64,000 nucleotides of DNA from Sphingomonas nostoxanthinifaciens (GCF_019930585.1 NZ_CP082839.1:2104001-2168000); one strand, 5' to 3'. Shown: positions 1 to 9,613, counted from the stretch's first letter. The notes: generated by a model not told the origin, from the letters alone. Numbers and translations are program-made.

Positions 1-22
1 CTTTGCGGGGGCATGCTGATCC

Positions 23-544
23 ATGACCGATCCGCAGCTTGCGCCAATACCCTATGAGGAGTTCGTCGCCGGGGTGCATGCGCTGGCCGATGCGCTTGCA
101 GCCGAGACGTGGCGGCCCGATTATATCGTCGGCATCGGCCGGGGCGGACTGGTGCCCGGCGCCTATCTGTCGCATCGCACCGGCATTCCGTTGCTGTCAG
201 TCGACTACAGCTCGGGCGTGCCGGGCTTCGCGGCCGAGCTGATGGCCAAGCTCGCCGCCGAGACGCGCGCCGGCCGCCGCATCCTGCTGATCGACGACAT
301 CAACGACAGCGGCTCGACCATCGTCGCGCTGCGCGCCGGGCTGGCGGAGGCAGGCGGCCCCGCCGATCATGTCCGCGTCGCGGTGCTGATCGACAATGTC
401 CGTTCGCGCGCCAAGGCCGACTATCGCGCCCGCACGATCGATCGCGCCGTCGACAAGAGCTGGTTCATCTTCCCGTGGGAGCAGATGGCCGACCGTTCGA
501 CCGTGATCGAGGATGCCGGTGCAATGCCCGAACGGCTCGCCTGA
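23..544 (+). CDS. Phosphoribosyltransferase family protein
   Basis: This 173-residue protein carries a type I phosphoribosyltransferase fold. The PRPP-binding loop is visible as ILLIDDINDSGSTI near residues 90-103, with an upstream IVGIGRGGLVPG segment around residues 36-47. Such enzymes exchange a purine base or similar nucleophile with PRPP in the cytoplasm. The pattern resembles xanthine/hypoxanthine-type salvage enzymes, but the base specificity cannot be read from sequence. The ATG at 23 is the first in frame and gives a normal family length. The fold is well supported; the substrate is inferred only. Confidence 0.85.
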   Translation: MTDPQLAPIPYEEFVAGVHALADALAAETWRPDYIVGIGRGGLVPGAYLSHRTGIPLLSVDYSSGVPGFAAELMAKLAAETRAGRRILLIDDINDSGSTIVALRAGLAEAGGPADHVRVAVLIDNVRSRAKADYRARTIDRAVDKSWFIFPWEQMADRSTVIEDAGAMPERLA

Positions 545-615
545 CGGCACGAAGCGCCGCGACGCGCGTTCTCCCCGGCACACAACATCGTGCAAGACAT
601 TGATAGGAGAGACGA

Positions 616-1089
616 ATGCGTCACCTCATGATCGCGGCCGCGTTGACGATTGCCGCCCCTGCGCTCGCCCAGACGGCCGGCGGAGGCGCTGCGGCCGGTG
701 GCGGTGCGGGAAGTGCCGCGGGCGCGGCCGGCACCGGCGGGGCGACCGCCGGCACCTCGGGCACGACCGGCCAGGCGTCGGGCGCCGCCGGTGCACGCGC
801 CGGCAGCACGGGCACGACCGGATCGGCCGGCATGGGCAGCATGGGCGGCATGGGGTCGTCGGGCACCGCCGGCGCCGGCTCGATGACCGGAACAACGGGC
901 ACGTCGGCCGGCATGACCGGATCGACAGGTATGGGTTCGATGGGATCGAACATGGGCACCAGCATGGGGACCAGCGGCACCACCACCAGCGGCAGCCGCT
1001 CGGGCAGCCGCGCGCAAGGCTCGTCGACCAGCCCCTCGACCACGACCGGCACCAACGCGACCACGACGACCCAGACACCGCATAGCTGA
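616..1089 (+). CDS. Secreted Gly/Ser/Thr/Ala-rich low-complexity protein
   Basis: This 157-residue protein opens with a clear Sec signal peptide ending in APALAQ (about residues 1-19). Almost all the rest is Gly, Ser, Thr, Ala and Met, with short imperfect repeats such as GMGSMGG and TSGTT and no globular domain. A good ribosome site (aggaga) precedes the ATG. The composition suggests an exported, disordered envelope or surface protein; I do not recognise a function. The low-complexity DNA opens several other frames, but only this one has a signal peptide and ribosome site. The gene stands alone between the phosphoribosyltransferase and dinB. Confidence 0.65.
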   Translation: MRHLMIAAALTIAAPALAQTAGGGAAAGGGAGSAAGAAGTGGATAGTSGTTGQASGAAGARAGSTGTTGSAGMGSMGGMGSSGTAGAGSMTGTTGTSAGMTGSTGMGSMGSNMGTSMGTSGTTTSGSRSGSRAQGSSTSPSTTTGTNATTTTQTPHS

Positions 1090-1142
1090 TCGGTCGTTCC
1101 CCTCCTGTTCACGCCATGCGCCTCGTGCTATAGCCTCGGGCC

Positions 1143-2240
1143 ATGGACGACGCGCACGCGCGGGAACGGGATGGCGGCGGGGAACTGCGCAAGATCATCC
1201 ATGTCGACATGGATGCCTTCTATGCGTCGGTCGAGCAGCGCGACGATCCCGCGTTGCGCGGCCGGCCGGTGGCGGTCGGCGGATCGCGCGAGCGCGGTGT
1301 TGTGGCGGCGGCGAGCTATGAGGCGCGCGTCTTCGGTGTTCGCTCGGCGATGGCCTCGTCCACCGCGCGGCGGCGCTGCCCCGACCTGATCTTCGTCAAG
1401 CCGCGCTTCGAGGTCTACAGCGCGATCAGCCACCAGATCCGCGAGATCTTCGCCGATTATACCGAGCTGATCGAGCCGCTCTCGCTTGACGAGGCCTATC
1501 TCGACGTATCGGGCACCGGCAACGCCACCGCCGTCGCCCGCGAAATCCGAGCACGGATCAAAGCGGAGACCGGGCTCACCGCCTCGGCCGGCGTTTCGTA
1601 CAACAAGTTCATCGCCAAGCTCGCGTCGGACCAGAACAAGCCCGACGGACTGTGCGTCATCCCGCCCGACCGCGGACCGGGGTTCGTCGAGCAGCTCGCG
1701 GTGGCGCGTTTCCACGGTGTCGGGCCCAAGACCGCCGAGCGGATGGCGCGGCTGGGCATCGCGACCGGCGCCGACCTGAAGGCGCAGAGCCTGCCGTTCC
1801 TCGAACGCCACTTCGGCAGCTTCGCGGACTATCTCTACGGCGCCGCGCGCGGGATCGACGGGCGGCCGGTGCGCGCCAACCGCATCCGCAAGTCGGTGGG
1901 GGCCGAGCGGACCTTCTTCGAGGACATTGCCGATCCAGCCGCGCTGGCGGAGGCGCTGGAGCGCGTGCTCGACGCGCTGATGGAGCGGATCGACCGATCC
2001 GAGGCGAAGGGTCGGACGGTGACGCTCAAGGTGAAATATGCCGATTTCCACCAGATCACGCGCGCGCGCAGCTTCGTATCACCAGTCGGCGATCGCGCGG
2101 GCATCGGCGGGGCGGGGCAGGCGCTGCTGGCGGCTTTGCTGCCGGTGCCGAAGGGGGTGCGACTATTGGGCCTCGCGCTGTCCAGCCTGTGCAGCGACGC
2201 CGAGCAGGACGAGGTCGGTCAGCTCGATCTGGTACTCTGA
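1143..2240 (+). CDS. dinB: DNA polymerase IV (translesion, Y family)
   Basis: This 365-residue protein is the usual length for DinB. The palm motif DMDAFYASVEQRD lies near residues 22-34 and holds one catalytic Asp. SLDEAYLDV near residue 117 holds the second acidic pair. A helix-hairpin-helix region (HGVGPKTAERM) follows, then the little-finger domain. The enzyme performs error-prone bypass synthesis on damaged templates. The chosen ATG gives a short hydrophilic leader before the first strand; a shorter start is possible. The C-terminus shares 22 bases with the convergent DoxX gene. No LexA box was evident upstream. Confidence 0.95.
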   Translation: MDDAHARERDGGGELRKIIHVDMDAFYASVEQRDDPALRGRPVAVGGSRERGVVAAASYEARVFGVRSAMASSTARRRCPDLIFVKPRFEVYSAISHQIREIFADYTELIEPLSLDEAYLDVSGTGNATAVAREIRARIKAETGLTASAGVSYNKFIAKLASDQNKPDGLCVIPPDRGPGFVEQLAVARFHGVGPKTAERMARLGIATGADLKAQSLPFLERHFGSFADYLYGAARGIDGRPVRANRIRKSVGAERTFFEDIADPAALAEALERVLDALMERIDRSEAKGRTVTLKVKYADFHQITRARSFVSPVGDRAGIGGAGQALLAALLPVPKGVRLLGLALSSLCSDAEQDEVGQLDLVL

Positions 2241-2632
2241 CCGAACGGCCAATCGATCACGCGCCCCGCGAACAGGCACCACCAGACGATCACCGGCTGA
2301 AAGGCGAGGCGAGGGCCATGATACCACCAGCCGAGCGTGCCGCCGCCGACGCGGACATGATCGACGGCATGCTTGATGTTCGCCGGGAACACGCAGACGG
2401 CATAGAGCGCCAGCATCACCCCTGCGATCCAGCGCAGCCGCGGCACGAGCAGGCCGATCGCGCCGGCGACCTCGCACCAGCCGGTCGCGATCACGGTCAG
2501 GCGAGGTGACGGCACCCAATCGGGCACGATCGGCAGGAAGAAATCGGGCCGGCTGACATGCTTGTAGCCAACGTAGAGGAATGCCGCCGCGAGCAGCCAG
2601 CGCAGCACGGTGCGGGCGGCCTCGCGCCTCAC
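2219..2632 (-). CDS. DoxX-family membrane protein
   Basis: This 137-residue protein has about four hydrophobic helices and a DoxX-like pattern (YVGYKHVSRPDF near the first helix, then a GWCEVAGAIGLL helix). DoxX proteins sit in the inner membrane and are linked variously to thiosulfate:quinone oxidation or redox stress; no specific role can be assigned. Its ATG overlaps the stop of the upstream outer-membrane factor by four bases, so it is probably translated as the last gene of the EmrAB-type pump operon. Its 3' end overlaps dinB on the other strand. Confidence 0.8.
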   Translation of the reverse strand: MRREAARTVLRWLLAAAFLYVGYKHVSRPDFFLPIVPDWVPSPRLTVIATGWCEVAGAIGLLVPRLRWIAGVMLALYAVCVFPANIKHAVDHVRVGGGTLGWWYHGPRLAFQPVIVWWCLFAGRVIDWPFGQSTRSS

Positions 2633-4167
2633 TTGTGCTTCGGCGCGCTATAGTCCGGCGTCATCGGCTTGGCCGACGGACCGTCGACCGCCGGCATCCC
2701 GTCCCAGCCGCCGCCCAGCGCCTTGTAGAGCGAGATCAGGTCGCGGCGGAGCTGGGCGTCGCTCTGCGCGAGCTGGTCGCGGTCGCTCAGCACCGATTGC
2801 TGCGCGTCGAGCACCGAAGTCAGATCGACCAGCCCGGTGCGATAGCGCGCGTCGACCGCCTGCAGCGCGCGCTGGGCATCGACGACGCCGGCCTTCAGCG
2901 CGACGTTGCGCTGCTGCTCGGTGCGGATGCGGATCAGCGCATCCTCGACATCGCGGAAGGCGCCGAGGACGGTCTGCTGATATTGGACATAGCTCTCGTC
3001 CGCCTGCGCCTTGCGTAGCGTGACCGTGCCGGTGCGGCGCCCGAAATCGAGGATGGGGAAGGTCGCCTGCGCGGCGCCCATCACCTGCGCGCTGTCGGCG
3101 GTGAACAGATTGCCGAGCGCGGTCGAGATGAGCTGCGCCATGCTCGTCAGGTTGAAGCGCGGATAAAGGTCCGCCACCGCGACGCCGATATCGGCGGTGG
3201 ATGCAGCCAGATTGCGCTCGGCCGCGCGGATGTCGGGGCGGCGGCGCAGCAGATCGGACGGCAAACCGGGCGGCACCGCCGGCGGCGCCGGAAGCTGCGG
3301 ACGCGGCACCGACAGCTCGACGATCATCGCATCGGGCGTCTTGCCGAGCAGGACGGCGATGGCGTGCATCTCCGCCTTGCCCTCGGCGACGATCGGCCCG
3401 ACCGACGCCTGGGCCTGGGCAAGCTGTGCGCGCTGACGGATGATGTCGCCCTGCGGCGTCAGCCCGACCTTGGCATTCTCGCCCATGATCTGCAGATTGC
3501 GCGTCTGGCGGTCGACCTCCTGCCGGGCGATCGTCTCGCGCTCCTGCGCCAGGCGCATCGCCATGTAATCGTCGACCACTTCTGCGACGAGGCTGACCTG
3601 CGCGTCGCGGGCGTTCCACACCGCCGCTTCGATCCGTGCGCGCGCACCCTCCACCTGGCGGCGGACGCCACCGAAGACGTCGAGCTCCCAGCTGGCGTCG
3701 AACCCGGCCGCGTAGGTGGTGATGAACCCGCCGGGCAAGGCGATGCCGCCGCTGCTGCCGCCGCCCGATCCGCCGGTGCTGCCGCCGCTCGCGCCGCCGT
3801 CGCCCAGCGCCTGCGCGATCGAGCTGAAGCCGGCATTCTTGCTGAACCGCTCGCTCGTGACCCCGCCGCTGGCGTTGATCTGCGGGAAGAATTGCGACCG
3901 GGCGACGCGTTCCTGCGCGCGCGCCTCGCCGATGCGCGTGGCGGCGAGCTTGACGTTGAGCCCGTCCGCCAGCGCGATCGCGACCAGCCGGTCGAGCTTG
4001 GGATCGTTATAAGCGTGCCACCAGCCATTCAGGTCGGCGGCCGGCGCTGACGAGGGCGCCTCCGCCTCGCCATATTGGGCGGGCGCGGCCGGCTTTGGCG
4101 CGCGATAGTTCGGCCCGACGGCGCAGCCGGCGAGAGCGAGCGCGAGCAGGGAGAGGGCACGCCTCAT
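2629..4167 (-). CDS. Outer-membrane factor lipoprotein of efflux system (NodT/TolC family)
   Basis: This 512-residue protein is the channel of a tripartite pump. It begins with a lipoprotein signal whose lipobox is LALAGC (Cys about residue 15), followed by VGPNYRAPKP, typical of NodT-type factors. It then shows the duplicated OMF coiled-coil repeat, with RRPDIRAAER near the middle. A Gly/Ser-rich loop (about residues 120-140) interrupts the first repeat. I chose the ATG at 4167 because it overlaps the EmrB stop (ATGA) and begins directly with the signal peptide. The open frame extends far upstream, but that part is antisense-phase sequence of emrB. Confidence 0.92.
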   Translation of the reverse strand: MRRALSLLALALAGCAVGPNYRAPKPAAPAQYGEAEAPSSAPAADLNGWWHAYNDPKLDRLVAIALADGLNVKLAATRIGEARAQERVARSQFFPQINASGGVTSERFSKNAGFSSIAQALGDGGASGGSTGGSGGGSSGGIALPGGFITTYAAGFDASWELDVFGGVRRQVEGARARIEAAVWNARDAQVSLVAEVVDDYMAMRLAQERETIARQEVDRQTRNLQIMGENAKVGLTPQGDIIRQRAQLAQAQASVGPIVAEGKAEMHAIAVLLGKTPDAMIVELSVPRPQLPAPPAVPPGLPSDLLRRRPDIRAAERNLAASTADIGVAVADLYPRFNLTSMAQLISTALGNLFTADSAQVMGAAQATFPILDFGRRTGTVTLRKAQADESYVQYQQTVLGAFRDVEDALIRIRTEQQRNVALKAGVVDAQRALQAVDARYRTGLVDLTSVLDAQQSVLSDRDQLAQSDAQLRRDLISLYKALGGGWDGMPAVDGPSAKPMTPDYSAPKHK

Positions 4168-5750
4168 CCGCCGTGCGCCCCGGCGCCGGCCTTGCCCTGG
4201 CGCAGGAACAAAGCGAGCGGAATGATGAGCAGGACGAAGATCATCAGGACGTGGAAGACGTCGATATAGGCCAAGGTCGATGCCTGCGTCTGGACCTGCT
4301 GATAGAGCGCGCCGAGATTCTCGTTGCCGCTTGATGATACGTTCCCGATCGTCTGGCCGAGCTGGTCGAGACCCTGATTGTAGTTGGGATTGAGCGGGCT
4401 CAGCCCCTCGACAATGTAGCTCTGATTGACCTGTCCGCGTTCGATCAGCCCCGCCTGCGCGAGCGAGATGCAGATCGAGCCGCCGAGATTGCGCGCGACG
4501 TTGAGCAAAGCCGAGGCCTGGTTGGTCTGGTCGGGCTTGAGCCCAACATAGGCGGCGGCGTTGATCGGGATGAACACGAACGGCAGCCCCGCGGCCGAGA
4601 TGAGGCGCGCGGTGGAGATGTCGCCATAGGCGATGCTGGAGTTCCAGCCGGTCATGACGAAGAAGGCGGCGGCCTGCAGCGCCAGCGCGGGCACCAGCAG
4701 CAAGCGCGTATCGACCCGGCCCGACAGCACCCCGGTGAGCGGCATCATCAGCAACGTCGCGATGCCGCCGGTGGTGAGCGCGAGCCCCGCATTGGTGGCG
4801 GTATAGCCCAGCACCTGCTGCGCGAATTGCGGGATGAGCTGGGTCGTTCCGAAGATGACCATGCCGGCGGCGAACATGAAGAGCGTGGTGATCCCGAAAT
4901 TGCGATTGCCGAGCAGCCGCAGGTTGACGATCGGATCCTTGCGGTTGAGCTCCCACACCACCAGCAGCACCAGCGACACCGCCGAGACGATCGCGGTGGT
5001 TGTGATGAAGCCGCTGCCGAACCAGTCGTCGCGCTCGCCGCGATCGAGCGTGATGTCGAGGCAGCCGAGCCCGAGCGCCACCAGCACGAAGCCGATATAG
5101 TCGACGTTGAGGCCCTTCTTCAGCAGCGCCTTGCGCTCGTCCTGCAGCGCCTTGGGCTCCTGCAGGAACGCCTGCACCAGCGCGAGGCTGAGGATGCCGA
5201 CCGGCACGTTGATGAGGAAGATCCAGTGCCAGCTGATATTGTCGGTGATCCAGCCGCCCAGCGTCGGCCCGAGGATCGGCCCGCACACCACCACCACGCC
5301 ATAGGCCGCGAACGCCTTGCCGCGCTGCTCGGGCGGGAAGGTGTCGGCGAGGATCGACTGTTCCGACGGCGCGAGCCCGCCGCCGCCAATGCCCTGCAGG
5401 ATGCGCGCGAAGATCAAGGTGCCGAGGTTCGGCGACAGGCCGCACATCAGCGACGACAGCGTGAACAGCGCCACCGAGATCATGTAATAGCGCTTGCGGC
5501 CGATCACGTCGCTCAGCCAGCCCGAGATCGGGATGATGATCGCGTTCGAGACGAGGTAAGAGGTCAGCACCCACGCCGCCTCGTCCTGGCTCGCCGCCAG
5601 CCCGCCGGCGATATGATCGAGCGAGACGTTGGCGATCGAGGTGTCGAGCACCTCCATGAAAGTCGCCATCGAGATGATGCCGACGATCAGCCACGGATTG
5701 TGCCGCCCGGCCGCCGAGCGCGCGTTCGTCCAGCCCTTGGCGGCGGCCAT
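4164..5750 (-). CDS. DHA2-family MFS multidrug efflux permease (EmrB-like)
   Basis: This 528-residue protein has about 14 hydrophobic helices. The N-terminal helix motif MEVLDTSIANVSLD (first helix) and SGWLSDVIGRKRYY (loop 2-3) are signatures of DHA2 proton-driven drug antiporters. It would take substrates through the inner membrane to the adaptor and outer-membrane channel encoded beside it. An in-frame start 17 codons upstream lies inside the adaptor gene and gives an implausible Arg/Cys-rich leader. The ATG at 5750, one base after the adaptor stop, is preferred. The substrate is unknown. Confidence 0.93.
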   Translation of the reverse strand: MAAAKGWTNARSAAGRHNPWLIVGIISMATFMEVLDTSIANVSLDHIAGGLAASQDEAAWVLTSYLVSNAIIIPISGWLSDVIGRKRYYMISVALFTLSSLMCGLSPNLGTLIFARILQGIGGGGLAPSEQSILADTFPPEQRGKAFAAYGVVVVCGPILGPTLGGWITDNISWHWIFLINVPVGILSLALVQAFLQEPKALQDERKALLKKGLNVDYIGFVLVALGLGCLDITLDRGERDDWFGSGFITTTAIVSAVSLVLLVVWELNRKDPIVNLRLLGNRNFGITTLFMFAAGMVIFGTTQLIPQFAQQVLGYTATNAGLALTTGGIATLLMMPLTGVLSGRVDTRLLLVPALALQAAAFFVMTGWNSSIAYGDISTARLISAAGLPFVFIPINAAAYVGLKPDQTNQASALLNVARNLGGSICISLAQAGLIERGQVNQSYIVEGLSPLNPNYNQGLDQLGQTIGNVSSSGNENLGALYQQVQTQASTLAYIDVFHVLMIFVLLIIPLALFLRQGKAGAGAHGG

Positions 5751-5751
5751 C

Positions 5752-6939
5752 CTACCGCACCGTGACGCGCGGCACGACCGACATGCCGGGGCCGATCGCA
5801 TAGCGGCGCCACTCGGCCCCGTCGAACAGGATGCGCACCGGCACGCGCTGGACGACCTTCACGTAATTGCCGGTGGCGTTCTGCGCCGGCAGCAAGGCGA
5901 ACGCCTGGCCGGCGCCGTTCTGGATCGAGTCGATATGCCCTGCGAACACCACGCCGGGATAAGCGTCTATGCGGAGATCGACATGCTGGCCCGGCCGCAT
6001 GTTCTTGAGCTGGGTTTCCTTGAAATTGGCGGTGACCCACATCGTCTCGGGTACCAGCGCCATCAGCTGCTGGCCGGGCGCAACATAGCTGCCGACATTG
6101 ACCTGCCGGTTGACCACCTGGCCCGCGACCGGCGCGACGACGCGCAGATACGACGTGACGACCTCCGCCTCGCGTACGCGGGCGAGCGCGGCGGCGCGCT
6201 GGGCATAGCCGGCCTTCACCTCCTTGCGCGCGGCGGCGACGTCGGCGCGCGCGGTATCGACCTGGCGTTGCGCGGCGAGCGCCTGCGCGTTGTTGCTCTC
6301 GGCCTGCGTGCGCGCCTGCTCGACCTGCGTCGCCGCCGCCGCCGCCGGATCGAGCCGCTGCAGCGCCGCGTAACGCTGATAATCGTGGGAGGCGTGAAGC
6401 GCCTGTGCGGCGGGGGCGATGGCGTTGGCGGCCTGCTGGCGCAACGTCGCCTGCGCCGAGATCACGCGCGCCTGCGATTGCTGGATCTGCGCATCCGCCT
6501 GCGCGACGCTCGCCTGCGCCTCCTCGAGCTGCGCCGCCGGCGTGCCCGGCTCGATCACCGCCAGCAACTGCCCCTGCGGCACGTGGCGATTGTCGTAATC
6601 GGGAACGCGCACGAGCTTGCCCGAGGTCTGCGCGGAGAGCCGGACGATATGCGCGTCGACGAAAGCATCGTCGGTCGAGACGTAGCGGCGCGCGTGCAGC
6701 CAATAGAGGATGCCGCCCACGATGAGCAGCGCCAGCACGATGCCGCCGACGATCCAGAAGAGCGGGCGCTTGTAGAGCGGCGGCTTGTCGTTCTCGGGCT
6801 TGTCGTCGCCCTTGTCTTCGCCGTCATCCTTCGCGGCTTCGCCCGAACCACCCTCGCGGTCGAGCTTGCGGCCATTGTCGCCGGTGCGATCCTCGGCCTT
6901 GGCGGGATGATCCTGATCGTCGCTCTTGCGCTCGGCCAT
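5752..6939 (-). CDS. HlyD-family periplasmic adaptor (EmrA-like)
   Basis: This 395-residue protein is the membrane-fusion subunit of the pump. It starts with a highly charged cytoplasmic tail of about 55 residues rich in Asp, Glu and Lys, followed by one membrane anchor (about residues 60-85). The biotinyl-lipoyl-like strand (RYVSTDDAFVDAHIV) comes next, then a long Ala/Gln-rich coiled-coil hairpin and the second lipoyl half. It is the first gene of the emrA-emrB-omf-doxX minus-strand unit. No MarR or TetR regulator is adjacent, and I see no convincing operator in the 236-base gap upstream. Confidence 0.92.
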   Translation of the reverse strand: MAERKSDDQDHPAKAEDRTGDNGRKLDREGGSGEAAKDDGEDKGDDKPENDKPPLYKRPLFWIVGGIVLALLIVGGILYWLHARRYVSTDDAFVDAHIVRLSAQTSGKLVRVPDYDNRHVPQGQLLAVIEPGTPAAQLEEAQASVAQADAQIQQSQARVISAQATLRQQAANAIAPAAQALHASHDYQRYAALQRLDPAAAAATQVEQARTQAESNNAQALAAQRQVDTARADVAAARKEVKAGYAQRAAALARVREAEVVTSYLRVVAPVAGQVVNRQVNVGSYVAPGQQLMALVPETMWVTANFKETQLKNMRPGQHVDLRIDAYPGVVFAGHIDSIQNGAGQAFALLPAQNATGNYVKVVQRVPVRILFDGAEWRRYAIGPGMSVVPRVTVR

Positions 6940-7175
6940 CGATCAGGCGGCGATCATGCGGGCGCACGAGCGCGCTGGGGAGGGAGCCAACATCGCTCGC
7001 CGGAAAGCCCGGCGCGCCGATTCGTTCCGCCGGCGTGTATTTTACGGCGAGCCACGCCTGGGTAGGACGCCGCGCCCTGGGCCAGGCTTCACGCATTTTA
7101 CGCAGAAAGCCGGGCGCCGCTTACGAAAGCTTTATCCCGGCATTGCTAAGCCGGCCCCTATGGCAGGAGGCCGAT

Positions 7176-7619
7176 ATGCGTGAAGCACTGGAAGCATTGG
7201 AGATCCTGGCCGGTCGCGGCGAGGAATTGGCCGCGTTGCTCGATCTTGGCGGGCCGCCCAGCAGCTACGATCTCAGCATGAAGCGCATGGCGCTTTCCTC
7301 GGCTGTCAGGGCGTATCTGACCGCCGAACAGCGCGACATTCTCGGCCCGCTGACCGAACTCGGCACGGCGGACGCGAAGGAACTGGTCGGCCTGTTCTTC
7401 CAGGAATCGCATCGGCTGCGTTCGGCCTATTCGCAGCACGTGGTGGACTGGCCGACCGCGTGCATCGAGGAGGAGTGGCACAGCTATCGCGCGGGATCGC
7501 TGCAACTGATCGTGCAGATGCGTCGGGTGCTTGCGTTCAAGAAGAACGAGCTGTTCGCGCGCGCGCATCACATCCTGCAGACCGGCGGCGTTGCGACGCG
7601 AACGGCGGCGGCCCGCTAG
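7176..7619 (+). CDS. Hypothetical helical cytoplasmic protein
   Basis: This 147-residue protein is predominantly helical and has no signal peptide or membrane segment. I do not recognise its family. The ATG at 7176 is preferred because a strong ribosome site (aggagg) sits six bases before it. The longer open frame upstream begins in GC-rich noncoding sequence. The protein contains a conserved-looking run FFQESHRLRSAYSQHVVDW and ends in an Ala/Arg-rich tail. A weak promoter-like pair (TTACGA at 7121 and TGCTAA at 7144, spacing 17) precedes it. It is divergent from the pump operon and upstream of tRNA-Asn. Confidence 0.6.
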   Translation: MREALEALEILAGRGEELAALLDLGGPPSSYDLSMKRMALSSAVRAYLTAEQRDILGPLTELGTADAKELVGLFFQESHRLRSAYSQHVVDWPTACIEEEWHSYRAGSLQLIVQMRRVLAFKKNELFARAHHILQTGGVATRTAAAR

Positions 7620-7696
7620 GCGATAGCTGGCCCTCGGCAAGGTCAGTCATTGATGGTCAAGAACTCTGCCGATTACCGCCGATAATCAGGCGGTAG

Positions 7697-7771
7697 TGGC
7701 TCCCCGGGCCGGATTCGAACCAGCGACCATTCGATTAACAGTCGAACGCTCTACCACTGAGCTACCGGGGA
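7697..7771 (-). tRNA. tRNA-Asn (GTT)
   Basis: Read on the minus strand, the gene folds into a standard cloverleaf. The acceptor stem is TCCCCGG/CCGGGGA, the D arm GCTC...GAGC, the anticodon arm TTCGA-CTGTTAA-TCGAA with anticodon GTT, and the T arm GCTGG-TTCGAAT-CCGGC. The terminal CCA is encoded. The gene lies alone between a hypothetical gene and nadK. I saw no sign of an integrase or a duplicated 3' end beside it. Confidence 0.97.
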
Positions 7772-7838
7772 ACAGGGGCGCGCTGGCGCCCCGGCGGAGG
7801 CGGCGCCTATACCGCAGCCGCAAACGAAATCAAGCCGT

Positions 7839-8612
7839 TCAGATTGCGAACTGCTCCATCGCGATCCGATCGTCGAGCGCATGCTCGGGATCGAACAGCA
7901 GGGTGAGCGGATTCGAGCGATCGATCGTCACTTCGATCGTGTCGATATCGCGCACCTCGCGCTGATCCGCCACCGCGCTGACCGGGCGTTTGACCGGATC
8001 GAGCGCGCGAAATCGAATGCGCGTGCGGTCTGACAGGATCGCGCCGCGCCAGCGCCGCGGGCGGAACGGGCTGATCGGCGTCAGCGCCACCAGCGCGCTT
8101 TCGAGCGGCAGGATCGGCCCGTGGGCCGAGAAATTATAGGCGGTCGAGCCGGCCGGCGTCGCCACCAGCACGCCGTCGCAGACGAGCTCGGGCAGCACCA
8201 CGCGCCCGTCGACGCAGACTTCGATCGAGGCGGCCTGACGCGTCTCGCGCAGCAGCGACACCTCGTTGATCGCCGGCACGGTGTGCCGCTCGCCCTCCAC
8301 GGTCACCGCCTCCATGCGCAACGGCGGCACCTTGATCGTCTTGGCGGCGAGCAGCCGCGCCTCGAGCAGATCGGGGCTCCACGAATTCATCAGGAAGCCG
8401 ACCGTGCCGAGGTTCATGCCGAATACCGGCACCGGGCGGTGCCGGTCGAGCATCGCGTGCAACGTCTGCAGCAGGAAGCCGTCGCCGCCCAGCGCGACGA
8501 TCAGGTCGGCCTTGCGCGGATCGACCCATTCGTATCGGCGGCGCAGCTCGACGGCGGCGGCTTGCGCCGCGTCGGTCGGAGAGGCGGCGAGCGCCATCAA
8601 ACGTTCGCTCAT
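7839..8612 (-). CDS. nadK: NAD kinase
   Basis: This 257-residue protein phosphorylates NAD to NADP. The family signature GGDGF ([12 protein letters not shown], around residues 39-50) and the second conserved block [16 protein letters not shown] (about residues 153-168) are both present. Its length suits the compact bacterial form. The ATG overlaps the moaA stop by four bases, so the two are co-transcribed and translationally coupled. The products act in different pathways (NADP supply and molybdopterin synthesis), so the coupling is probably about expression rather than function. Confidence 0.95.
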   Translation of the reverse strand: MSERLMALAASPTDAAQAAAVELRRRYEWVDPRKADLIVALGGDGFLLQTLHAMLDRHRPVPVFGMNLGTVGFLMNSWSPDLLEARLLAAKTIKVPPLRMEAVTVEGERHTVPAINEVSLLRETRQAASIEVCVDGRVVLPELVCDGVLVATPAGSTAYNFSAHGPILPLESALVALTPISPFRPRRWRGAILSDRTRIRFRALDPVKRPVSAVADQREVRDIDTIEVTIDRSNPLTLLFDPEHALDDRIAMEQFAI

Positions 8613-9613
8613 CCGCCGGTGACGCTCATATGGCGTGCGACGGCGGGTGCGCGCCGTTCGATCGCGAAATCGTGGCCGAACGGCTTGGCGGCCATCGCGC
8701 GATCGAGCGCCGCGTCCAGTGCATCCGGGCCGCCCTCACGCAGTACGGCGCGCAGATCGACATGATCCTCCTGGCCCAGGCACATGTACAATTTCCCCTC
8801 GGCCGTGAGGCGCACGCGGTTGCAGCCCGCGCAGAAATTTCCAGTGAGCGGCGTGATGAAGCCAATTCGCGCGTCGAGTTCGACGACGCGTGCATAGCGT
8901 GCCGGACCGCCGGTGCGCTCCAGGAGCGGGACCAGAGTGTAACGATCCTCCAGCCGACGCCGCACGCCATCCAGCGGCAGGTAACGATCGGTGCGATCCT
9001 CGTCGATCGCGCCCAGCGGCATCGTCTCGATCAGCGTGAGATCGTGCCCCTCCGCGGCGCACCAGCGCAGCATCGGCTCAATCTCGTCGTCGTTGATGCC
9101 CTTGAGCGCGACCATGTTGATCTTGATTTGAAGCCCGGCCGCTTTCGCGACGGCGATCCCGTCCAGCACTTTCGCCACATCGCCCCAGCGCGTGACATGG
9201 CGGAAGCGCTCCGCATCGCGGCTGTCGAGGCTGACGTTTATGCGACGGATGCCGGCATCGGCGAGCGGCTGCGCCAGCTCCGCAAGGCGGACGCCGTTGG
9301 TGGTGAGCGTCAGCTCGTCGAGCGCCCCGCTCGACAAATGGCGGCCGATCATCCGGGCGAGATCGGGCAGGCCACGCCGCACCAGCGGCTCGCCGCCGGT
9401 CAGGCGGATGCGGCGCACCCCGCGCGCGATGAACGCATCCGCGATCGCCGCGATTTCTTCGAGGCTCAGCACCGCGCTGCGCGGCAGGAAGGTCATCGCC
9501 TCGGCCATGCAGTAGCGGCAGCGCAGATCGCAGCGGTCGGTCACCGACATTCGAACATAGGTGATGCGCCGCCCGAAGGCGTCGATCAGCGGAACAGACG
9601 CGGCCGGTATCAT
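8609..9613 (-). CDS. moaA: GTP 3',8-cyclase, molybdenum cofactor biosynthesis
   Basis: This 334-residue radical-SAM enzyme performs the first step of molybdopterin synthesis, rearranging GTP to the cyclic precursor used by MoaC. The N-terminal cluster motif CDLRCRYC (about residues 29-36) binds the SAM [4Fe-4S] cluster. The C-terminal cluster cysteines appear in CAGCNRVR and in YMCLG. The protein ends in the family's Gly-Gly tail (MSVTGG), which is needed for activity. It is the first gene of a two-gene unit with nadK; no other moa or moe genes lie nearby. Confidence 0.96.
   Translation of the reverse strand: MIPAASVPLIDAFGRRITYVRMSVTDRCDLRCRYCMAEAMTFLPRSAVLSLEEIAAIADAFIARGVRRIRLTGGEPLVRRGLPDLARMIGRHLSSGALDELTLTTNGVRLAELAQPLADAGIRRINVSLDSRDAERFRHVTRWGDVAKVLDGIAVAKAAGLQIKINMVALKGINDDEIEPMLRWCAAEGHDLTLIETMPLGAIDEDRTDRYLPLDGVRRRLEDRYTLVPLLERTGGPARYARVVELDARIGFITPLTGNFCAGCNRVRLTAEGKLYMCLGQEDHVDLRAVLREGGPDALDAALDRAMAAKPFGHDFAIERRAPAVARHMSVTGG

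Noticed and set aside
7697..7771. A genomic island attachment site at tRNA-Asn.
   Set aside because: There is no integrase, no repeat of the tRNA 3' end nearby, and the flanks are housekeeping genes.
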